From assembly GCA_900547135.1 (NCBI GenBank), contig URFJ01000016.1, positions 1 through 22,444 on the forward strand: a DNA stretch of 22,444 nucleotides, read 5' to 3'. Under the pieces are notes generated by a model. It saw only the letters and a program-made list of their open reading frames with translations. It had not been told where the DNA came from and ran no database searches. A program made the translations under genes and the position numbers. This stretch comes from an uncultured Eubacteriales bacterium. Its GTDB lineage: Bacteria > Bacillota > Clostridia > Christensenellales > CAG-138. Position 1 is the stretch's first letter; each line of letters opens with the position of its first letter. Positions 5,706 to 10,921 of the stretch are shown here, piece by piece.

Positions 5706-7121
5706 ATGGCAAGACACAGCTTCATACAGATGTCGAAACTGCCCAATGTCAAAGGACGAATATCCTATATCACCAGCCACGCAAGACAGGAAAACCTATA
5801 CGCCACCTACCGCACCGCCGACAATGCCTTTTGGAGCAATCTTGCAAGGGAGAGTCAGCAGGAGTTTCAGCGCAGCGGCGCAGATGGGAAATGTATCGAA
5901 GCAAGGGAATTGATTATCGCCCTGCCCGAAGTTTACACCCAGTACGAGCCGCAGCAGGTGCTTGAGGATTTCACAGAGGAGTTTCGCAGACGGTATGGCG
6001 TGGAATGTGTCTCGGCACTCCATCACAACAAGCGCAAGACCAATTACCACATTCACCTGATTTTCAGCGAAAGAAAACTGTTACTCGAACCCGATGTGAA
6101 GATTGCCACAAGAAACGTATTCTTTGACGAAACAGGGAAACGGGTACGCACCAAGAAAGAAATCACAGGGGAGGAGGGGCAGATCAGAAAGGGCTGTACC
6201 GTTATTAAAAAGGGAGAGGTTTACGAAAGCCATCTGTTCACCGTAAAGGATGATCGCTTCAAAAGCGAGCCTTTTCTTCGGGAGGTAAAAGAAGTTTACA
6301 CGGAACTTATCAACCGTCACATTTCCGACCCTGAACAGCACCTGAAGGTGTTTGACAAAAACAGCGTGTACCTGCCGACAAAGAAAATAGGCAAGAACAA
6401 TCCCAAAGCCGCAGAGATTGAAGCCGACAATGCCGCAAGGCAGGAATGGAACAGGACGGCGGATATGGCGCTTGTATCGGGGATTGAGGAAGCTAAAATA
6501 CTGGAAATCAAACAAGCCGAGATACACGACAAAGTAAGCAGTTCTATCCACAAAAGCGGCTGGCTGCCCAATCTGTTCCGCCGTATCGTGAGCAAGGCAA
6601 AGGAATTTTTACAAAACCTTATCTGTGAACACGAGATGCCGCCCAAGCCCACGCTCAGCATCAATATGACAGAGTTCCGCACTATGCGAAATCTGATGAT
6701 ACGGGTGCAGGACGAGGCGAGGGCAATCCGCAGCTTGCAGGAGGAAGTCCCCAAGCTGAAAGATCAGCTTTCCGAAGCAAAGGGCATTTTCAAGGGCAAG
6801 GAGCGCAAGGCTCTTACCGAGCAAATACAGCAAACCGAAAAGGAAATATCCGAAAGGCTGGATAAGCTCCCCGATATTCTCAGGGAGGACGGATATCCCG
6901 ATGTGCAGGCATTTATGGCGACCTATTGGGAAGCGGAAGCCATTGTGGAGCAGTATAACCGTGACCTTGCCGAGAGGGAGCGTCAGGTGAAACAAAAGAG
7001 CAGACCGCCAAGACCGCCCGAAAGACAAAGTGTGCGTAACAGGCTCAGACAGCTTCAGGAAGAGGGAAAACAGAACTCTCAACTGAAGCAGAGAAAGAAA
7101 TCCCACGACAGGGACAGATAA
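5706..7121 (+). CDS. MobA/MobL-family relaxase
   Basis: The protein is 471 residues. AAAGG lies 7 nt before the ATG. The N-terminal relaxase domain (about 1-230) begins with a PNVKGRISYITSHARQENLYATY segment typical of the family, with the catalytic tyrosine probably among Tyr21, Tyr32 and Tyr35. It has the metal-binding His cluster ALHH (106-107) and NYHIHLIFSER (His115, His117), the HUH motif. A charged, coiled-coil-like region follows (about 330-410), then a basic C-terminus. The enzyme would nick one strand at oriT and lead it into a recipient. No coupling protein or secretion genes are present, so the element would be mobilized in trans. Confidence 0.92.
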   Translation: MARHSFIQMSKLPNVKGRISYITSHARQENLYATYRTADNAFWSNLARESQQEFQRSGADGKCIEARELIIALPEVYTQYEPQQVLEDFTEEFRRRYGVECVSALHHNKRKTNYHIHLIFSERKLLLEPDVKIATRNVFFDETGKRVRTKKEITGEEGQIRKGCTVIKKGEVYESHLFTVKDDRFKSEPFLREVKEVYTELINRHISDPEQHLKVFDKNSVYLPTKKIGKNNPKAAEIEADNAARQEWNRTADMALVSGIEEAKILEIKQAEIHDKVSSSIHKSGWLPNLFRRIVSKAKEFLQNLICEHEMPPKPTLSINMTEFRTMRNLMIRVQDEARAIRSLQEEVPKLKDQLSEAKGIFKGKERKALTEQIQQTEKEISERLDKLPDILREDGYPDVQAFMATYWEAEAIVEQYNRDLAERERQVKQKSRPPRPPERQSVRNRLRQLQEEGKQNSQLKQRKKSHDRDR

Positions 7122-7141
7122 TCACGACATAGGAAATCAAC

Positions 7142-7166
7142 ACCGCAGGGCGACCTGCCTTGCGGT
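7142..7166 (+). terminator. Hairpin after relaxase gene
   Basis: ACCGCA and TGCGGT pair, with an inner GGC/GCC, 20 nt after the relaxase stop codon. The following CTTACATAT is a poor U-tract, so it is probably a weak terminator or an RNA 3'-end stabiliser. Confidence 0.4.
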
Positions 7167-7191
7167 CTTACATATATCAGAACGTAAGAAA

Positions 7192-7224
7192 ACACCCTGC
7201 AAGATTTTTCGTCTTGCAGGGTGT
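7192..7224. terminator. Strong bidirectional terminator between converging genes
   Basis: A perfect 13-bp stem (ACACCCTGCAAGA / TCTTGCAGGGTGT) has a 7-nt loop. It lies between the relaxase (plus) and the small membrane protein gene (minus). On the minus strand it is followed by TTTTC, so it ends the minus-strand operon well; it can also stop plus-strand transcripts. Confidence 0.82.
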
Positions 7225-7235
7225 AACATCTATAC

Positions 7236-7598
7236 TTATTCACCCAAAGCAATATCTATTTTAGACTTTTTCTTTCCTTTTTTATTTCTCGGATACTCTC
7301 TGATACGAGTGACAAAATCGAGATTTGCAACTTCCCGTTCACCGGAATTTCTTTCAATTATCATACCGCCGTCATCAATTTCCTTTATAACTCCCTGTAC
7401 ACTACCGTCATTTGAAGTAATCGTATAAATGATGCACTCTTCACCGATAAATTGCTTTGCAAGTTCTTTCATAACCAATATCTCCTTGTTTTGTTTTCTT
7501 CGGTTTTGTATTTGCCACACAGCCGCCGCTGTTCGTCGCTTTTTCCTGATACACAAAAAGATAATCAGAATAACAACAATCCACAAATAATTTGTCAT
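7236..7598 (-). CDS. Small membrane-anchored protein of unknown function (DUF6897-like)
   Basis: The protein is 120 residues from the ATG at 7598 (AGGAGG 7 nt upstream). Residues 3-17 form one hydrophobic membrane segment, followed by a strongly basic stretch. Residues 43-120 form a compact beta-rich domain (FIGEECIIYTITSNDGSVQGVIKEIDDG...NLDFVTRIREYP) ending in a Lys-rich tail. The pattern resembles the small Sm/LSM-like DUF6897-type proteins common on clostridial elements; I am not certain of the number. A second good start exists: AAGGAG 9 nt before the internal ATG at 7472 would give the soluble 78-residue domain alone, so two forms are possible. The function is unknown. It is downstream of the DUF3169 gene on the same strand. 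Confidence 0.7.
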   Translation of the reverse strand: MTNYLWIVVILIIFLCIRKKRRTAAAVWQIQNRRKQNKEILVMKELAKQFIGEECIIYTITSNDGSVQGVIKEIDDGGMIIERNSGEREVANLDFVTRIREYPRNKKGKKKSKIDIALGE

Positions 7599-7620
7599 TG
7601 CCTGTCCTCCTGCTTTTCCA

Positions 7621-8412
7621 TCAGGAAATCTTGTTTCCAGCCTTAGAATACTTTAACGCTTCCTTGCAATATACCGACTGATTGACAATCCAAATAAGGC
7701 ATACTGTAAGAGACGGTAAAAAGCCTATTCCGAGAATAAGGGCACATATGGCAAGCACAATGGATAGAACCGTACAGACTGCATTCGTGGCGGCATAAGC
7801 CTTAAACGCACACTTGCCAATCATTATTTTCTCGGCTTCGTCGCAGCTGTCCATCCATTTCTTGTGGAACTTCGTATCATAGACGGACGCCGTTTTTTCG
7901 GGATTCGTTTTCTTGGCTGAATCGACGCATTTCTGCTGGAGGATAACCGCTTCAATCATAATGGCGAAAAAGCCGGCAATACCTACAAAAAACGGAATAA
8001 TACTGTTTTCTTTTTCAAAAGTTGCAAATCCTTCGGCATAAGATGCCGCAATGAGGAAATAAGAGAGAATCAAAGCTGCGCTTGTAACCCAAATCACGAT
8101 AGAAAGTTTTTGGTCAATCGTATCCGATATTTCCTCATTTTCGCCGTCCCAAGAGGAAATCAGCTTCTTTGTGCTCCGATAAATCGGGATACAGACCACT
8201 GGCAAGATAACCGCTGCTGCCAGCATCAGCCACGGGGCAATATATGCACTGAAAAACGCCCCTGCGCTTTTCATACCATCGGACAGACTATTCAGCCCAT
8301 ATTTAGCGGAGCAAAAGCCCCCCAAACCGCCGATAAGCAGGGATATCACCATAATGAGCATAAATTTCGGCAGAGCCTTACGATTTGCCTTCTTGATTTC
8401 ATTGTTATCCAT
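7621..8412 (-). CDS. DUF3169-family membrane protein
   Basis: The protein is 263 residues from the ATG at 8412 (AGGAGG 9 nt upstream). Longer in-frame starts exist but have no ribosome binding site. About six membrane segments are visible: 14-36, 51-78, 103-126, 136-158 and two between 200 and 248. The basic N-terminus (NNEIKKANRKALPKF) and overall pattern match DUF3169 membrane proteins, which usually follow a small XRE regulator. Here the start overlaps the XRE gene by 8 nt, so the two are translationally coupled. The biochemical function is unknown. By analogy with other regulator/membrane pairs it may be an immunity, stress or sensing protein, but nothing in the sequence decides. Confidence 0.82.
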   Translation of the reverse strand: MDNNEIKKANRKALPKFMLIMVISLLIGGLGGFCSAKYGLNSLSDGMKSAGAFFSAYIAPWLMLAAAVILPVVCIPIYRSTKKLISSWDGENEEISDTIDQKLSIVIWVTSAALILSYFLIAASYAEGFATFEKENSIIPFFVGIAGFFAIMIEAVILQQKCVDSAKKTNPEKTASVYDTKFHKKWMDSCDEAEKIMIGKCAFKAYAATNAVCTVLSIVLAICALILGIGFLPSLTVCLIWIVNQSVYCKEALKYSKAGNKIS

Positions 8413-8620
8413 TTTCTTCTTCCTCCTGTAAATAGAAAACCTCTTCCACCGTAACGCCGCATACCTTTGCAATCGTCAGGGCAAGGGTGACAGACGGCGA
8501 ATAGTCGCCCCGTTCAATCAGGCTGATTGTCTGCCTTGAAACGCCGCATAAGCGCCCCATTTCCTGTTGATTGACATTCAGTGCGGCTCTGCGTTCTTTC
8601 AAACGGTTTCGCAATATCAT
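8405..8620 (-). CDS. Small XRE-family regulator (HTH only)
   Basis: The protein is 71 residues from the ATG at 8620, with GGAGG 6 nt upstream. It is almost entirely one helix-turn-helix: LKERRAALNVNQQEMGRLCGVSRQTISLIERGDYSPSVTLALTIAKVCGVTVEEVF (about 7-62). This is the short YozG/HTH_3 type common in Firmicutes. A 7-bp-arm palindrome (8656-8673) lies just downstream of its own consensus promoter, so it very probably represses itself and the coupled DUF3169 gene. Confidence 0.9.
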   Translation of the reverse strand: MILRNRLKERRAALNVNQQEMGRLCGVSRQTISLIERGDYSPSVTLALTIAKVCGVTVEEVFYLQEEEENG

Positions 8621-8655
8621 ACAGCACCTCCAAATGACAATCTGCTTTGTCTTAT

Positions 8656-8673
8656 TGACAATTATCATTGTCA
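8656..8673. promoter_or_regulatory. Palindromic operator at the XRE-DUF3169 promoter
   Basis: TGACAAT and ATTGTCA flank a 4-nt centre. The site begins 7 nt downstream of the -10 element, covering the expected transcription start. This position fits autorepression by the small XRE protein. Binding is inferred. Confidence 0.65.
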
Positions 8674-8679
8674 GATTGC

Positions 8680-8708
8680 ATTATACTCTTGGCATCTATG
8701 TTTGTCAA
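8680..8708 (-). promoter_or_regulatory. Consensus promoter for the XRE-DUF3169 operon
   Basis: On the minus strand TTGACA (8703-8708) and TATAAT (8680-8685) are separated by exactly 17 nt, a perfect sigma-A consensus. Such strength fits a promoter normally held down by the overlapping operator. Confidence 0.9.
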
Positions 8709-8817
8709 TAGGGTTTCCGAAAATAGAGAAACAGCCGCCTGATTATTTCAAAACCAAGCGGCAATATGACATTTATTCGGTTCAAAAGAAAACAATGTGG
8801 CTCTCTGCTCATTACAT

Positions 8818-9282
8818 CTATTGTTTCCCGTCCTCTTTGTTGACAAGTTCGTTCATTTTCTTTATTTTCCGCTTCCAGCTTAGGTACTGCGCAAGCCAGA
8901 CGGCAATAAAAATCGCCACGAAGATTCCCACATAGGAGAGGAAGCCGCCGATGGAATGCTCCATCCAGCCCGCAATATAAGCAATCGGCAGCATAAGGAT
9001 ACACGCAATCAGAAAGTATATGCCGCTTTGCTTTGCAAGGCTCCACGAATCAAGCTCCCAGATAACGGATGCCATTGCAAAGCCCGTCCCCATGATACCG
9101 CATAGAACAGTCTGCAAAATGACCGCATTCAGTTCGTTTCCCATTGTGTTGATGAGTTCCGGCGTGACGGGGTAAAAGGATCCGTTCCCAACGCAGGCTG
9201 AAATCAATATAGTAATTACAAACCCGATTGCAATGCCTACCGGGAATCCGAATAATCCCCGTTTTATAATTTGTTTTTTCAT
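8818..9282 (-). CDS. DUF3021-family membrane protein
   Basis: The protein is 154 residues from the ATG at 9282 (GAGG 8 nt upstream); the GTG nine bases earlier overlaps that site. Four membrane segments are visible (roughly 10-28, 50-73, 83-105 and 110-132), followed by a charged KRKIKKMNELVNKEDGKQ tail. Length and pattern fit DUF3021 proteins, which are nearly always encoded immediately after a LytTR regulator, as here (10-nt gap). In studied LytTR/membrane-protein pairs the membrane partner inhibits or senses for the regulator. By inference this protein would control the LytTR protein at 9293. Confidence 0.82.
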   Translation of the reverse strand: MKKQIIKRGLFGFPVGIAIGFVITILISACVGNGSFYPVTPELINTMGNELNAVILQTVLCGIMGTGFAMASVIWELDSWSLAKQSGIYFLIACILMLPIAYIAGWMEHSIGGFLSYVGIFVAIFIAVWLAQYLSWKRKIKKMNELVNKEDGKQ

Positions 9283-9292
9283 CTTGACCACC

Positions 9293-9733
9293 TCATATTC
9301 CTAATAATTGTTTGATTTTGGCGACATAGCGTCTTGAAACATAAGTAACCGTTCCGTTTAAGAGAGAAACGCAAATTGTTCCCGCAAAGCTCAAATCAAA
9401 GCCCCTGACTTTTTTCAGATTGATGATTTCCGAGTTGGATATTCGCACGAAGGATTGGTTTGCAAGGCGCTGTTCCATTTCATATAGCCGCAGCCGGAGA
9501 AGGTATGTGCCGTTTTCAGCTTCGGCATACACTTTTCCGTTTGATGCGTAGATTCGGACGATTTGATTTGGCTCTAACACAATCACTTGTTCATCACGAA
9601 AACCCGCTGTCACTTGAGACTGCTCTCCCGAAAGCCTTTTCACAATTTCGTTGATTTCATCTGTTACCTTGTTCGTCACAACGATAATTTTCGGCTCGGC
9701 GCAGCCCTCGTCGATTTTGATTTCAATCTTCAT
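9293..9733 (-). CDS. LytTR-family transcriptional regulator
   Basis: The protein is 146 residues from the ATG at 9733 (AGGAGG 7 nt upstream). The short N-terminal part (1-45) has no receiver domain. The LytTR DNA-binding domain covers about 48-146 and contains the usual QSFVRISNSEIINLKKV and TYVSRRYVAKIKQLL segments. It forms a two-gene unit with the DUF3021 protein downstream. A direct repeat with a 21-bp period, the spacing LytTR proteins use, lies just upstream of its own promoter, so it probably activates itself and its partner. Other targets on the element are not apparent. Confidence 0.9.
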   Translation of the reverse strand: MKIEIKIDEGCAEPKIIVVTNKVTDEINEIVKRLSGEQSQVTAGFRDEQVIVLEPNQIVRIYASNGKVYAEAENGTYLLRLRLYEMEQRLANQSFVRISNSEIINLKKVRGFDLSFAGTICVSLLNGTVTYVSRRYVAKIKQLLGI

Positions 9734-9758
9734 CCGATTACCTCCTTTCCACGGCTAT

Positions 9759-9787
9759 AGTATAAGATTGCAGGAACGCAAGTGCCA
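9759..9787 (-). promoter_or_regulatory. Promoter of the LytTR-DUF3021 unit, weak -35
   Basis: On the minus strand TATACT (9759-9764) is a good -10 element 25 nt upstream of the start codon. The hexamer 17 nt further up, TGGCAC (9782-9787), is a poor -35, which fits a promoter that needs an activator. The LytTR direct repeat lies just upstream. Confidence 0.55.
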
Positions 9788-9797
9788 CTGCTTTTCA

Positions 9798-9827
9798 ATA
9801 GGTGGTCGCTATTTGCATATAGGTGGT
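9798..9827 (-). promoter_or_regulatory. LytTR operator: two 9-bp direct repeats 21 bp apart
   Basis: On the minus strand ACCACCTAT occurs at 9819-9827 and again at 9798-9806, identical, with a 12-nt spacer. LytTR proteins bind paired 9-bp sites with about this spacing, on one face of the helix. The pair ends 10 nt upstream of the predicted -35, a typical activator position. Confidence 0.72.
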
Positions 9828-9975
9828 AGAATAACAGGCAAAAGCAACTTCCGCATAGGACTTCCATTAAAGATTCTACTACAAAATCGTGAATATTTCT
9901 ACTGAGTAACACAGAACGGCAAAAGAAACGCTTTTAGATGTCAAAATCGCATGTTTCAAGCCTTTCCCAGCGCAG

Positions 9976-10017
9976 AAAAAACGGTGGGCAAGGATTATCC
10001 CTGCCCACCGCGTTTTT
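9976..10017. terminator. Bidirectional intrinsic terminator after tnpV
   Basis: A stem of CGGTGGGCA (9982-9990) and TGCCCACCG (10002-10010) has a run of six A on its left side and six T on its right. It therefore works on both strands. It ends the minus-strand TnpV transcript and isolates the LytTR promoter region. Confidence 0.9.
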
Positions 10018-10041
10018 TGAGGTAATAAGCGTTACTTTTGC

Positions 10042-10422
10042 TCAGTTGTAAATGATGTCAGCGTTTACGATTTCTCTCGCTCTCGCCCGTATCTCGTTCA
10101 TTCTGCCGACCCAAAGCATAGGCTGCTCTGCTTTCAGTTCCTCGGTTATGCCTTCATGCTCTGCCATTTCCTTTACAAGCCGGAAAAACAGTTCCTCCGC
10201 CTGTTCGTCAATGTCGGCTAAATAATCATTCAATCTGCCACTTGTAAGAAGATTGGTATATGTAACCCTCTGACACTCCCGCAGATAGCGCAAATACCTT
10301 TGCCCCCATACGCCGATATGCCTTTCATCTTTTTCGGCGGGTAATTCCAGGCAGGGGATGTAATACTCGCCCTGTAACTCATACCAAAGACCGTTGCTTT
10401 CGTCATAAATGTACTTGTCCAT
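10042..10422 (-). CDS. tnpV: TnpV-family transposon-encoded protein
   Basis: The protein is 126 residues from the ATG at 10422 (GGAGG 8 nt upstream). It shows the TnpV pattern: YIYDESNGLWYELQGEYYIPCL at the N-terminus, IGVWGQRYLRYLRE in the middle, then LNDYLADIDEQAEELFFRLVKEMAEHEGITEELKAEQPMLWVGRMN. The family occurs widely on clostridial mobilizable elements such as the Tn4451 group and on ICEs, but its biochemical role is unknown. It is the gene nearest the right end of the element. An imperfect inverted repeat, shared with the region upstream of integrase, lies directly before it. Confidence 0.9.
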   Translation of the reverse strand: MDKYIYDESNGLWYELQGEYYIPCLELPAEKDERHIGVWGQRYLRYLRECQRVTYTNLLTSGRLNDYLADIDEQAEELFFRLVKEMAEHEGITEELKAEQPMLWVGRMNEIRARAREIVNADIIYN

Positions 10423-10448
10423 TCTGAAATCCTCCAGTATCATCTATT

Positions 10449-10479
10449 CGCACATATGTCACAGTTTCTCGATTGCCAC
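10449..10479 (+). repeat. Inverted repeat upstream of tnpV (partner at 4338-4369)
   Basis: CGCA, CATATGTCACAGT and CGATTGCCAC appear here in the same order as the reverse complement of 4338-4369, with small internal differences. It lies 26 nt upstream of the TnpV start codon. Confidence 0.65.
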
Positions 10480-10509
10480 TCGCTGTTATATCTTATTATC
10501 AGATTTTTC

Positions 10510-10533
10510 TTCCCTTGTTTTTGCCCTTATGAG
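10510..10533 (+). repeat. Subterminal direct repeat, right copy
   Basis: The 24 bases match 2973-2996 with one mismatch. It lies 144 nt inside the right 14-bp repeat. Here only a 6-bp stem (TTCCCT with AGGGAA at 10540-10545) remains of the hairpin seen at the left copy. Confidence 0.6.
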
Positions 10534-10677
10534 GTAGCGAGGGAAGCATAAACACAAGTGAAATCGTATAAAGGGATAAGGCGGACACACTGCGATAAAT
10601 CCTTTGTTTTCAAGCGTTTTGGAGGATTTTATTAAAGCCCTGTGAGGGGCAATAACCACTTATGAAATCGTGGTTTT
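10534..10677. other. Right end of the mobile element, no gene
   Basis: The stretch lies between the subterminal and terminal repeats. No reading frame, promoter or strong hairpin is convincing. It may hold recombination-protein binding sites. Confidence 0.4.
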
Positions 10678-10691
10678 CAAATTCCTATTTG
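10678..10691 (+). repeat. Candidate right attachment site (14-bp direct repeat)
   Basis: CAAATTCCTATTTG is identical to 2888-2901. In the uninterrupted chromosome the sequence to its right (10692 onward) would have continued into the GNAT ribosome binding site. Confidence 0.65.
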
Positions 10692-10921
10692 CCGAGTTCG
10701 TCTTGTATTCATAGGATAAATATCACACAGCCGACTTACTCCTAAAATATTTCTCAATACCTTTATCACTCCCTATATGTGTTAATCAGGGCGGCATACG
10801 GTAATGTTATTCAATTTCCATATAACGCTCTTTACTATCCTTTGGCGTGCCTGGATGAACCTATTATAGTGGTTAACACTCTCTTAGATATCTAAATTGT
10901 CGTTTTTCCCAAAAAGCCCGA
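10692..10921. other. Displaced upstream region of the GNAT gene (inferred)
   Basis: No gene is visible. If the 14-bp repeat marks the insertion, this stretch originally lay directly upstream of the GNAT gene and holds its promoter. A TATAAT on the minus strand (10863-10868) is the only promoter-like element seen, without a convincing -35. Confidence 0.35.

Larger units (their letters stand above)
2888..10691. mobile_element. Integrative mobilizable element with tyrosine integrase and MobA-type relaxase
   Basis: The element is bounded by a 14-bp direct repeat, CAAATTCCTATTTG, at 2888-2901 and 10678-10691. The repeat is itself a dyad (CAAAT-4 nt-ATTTG), as expected for a tyrosine recombinase core site. 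Inside lie integrase, XRE repressor, excisionase, candidate oriT, relaxase, two regulator/membrane-protein pairs, a small membrane protein and TnpV. There is a relaxase but no type IV secretion or coupling gene, so transfer would depend on a helper element. Gene content and both-end repeats support the call. The exact ends are inferred, because a second longer repeat (2973-2996 and 10510-10533) lies just inside. Confidence 0.75.

Noticed and set aside
5614..5965. Plus-strand frames of 97-99 codons overlapping the relaxase start
   Set aside because: They read through the candidate oriT hairpins and the relaxase 5' end in other frames, with no ribosome binding site of their own.
6081..7106. Three overlapping minus-strand frames opposite the relaxase
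   Set aside because: They overlap each other and the relaxase, lack initiation signals and read as low-complexity hydrophobic shadows.
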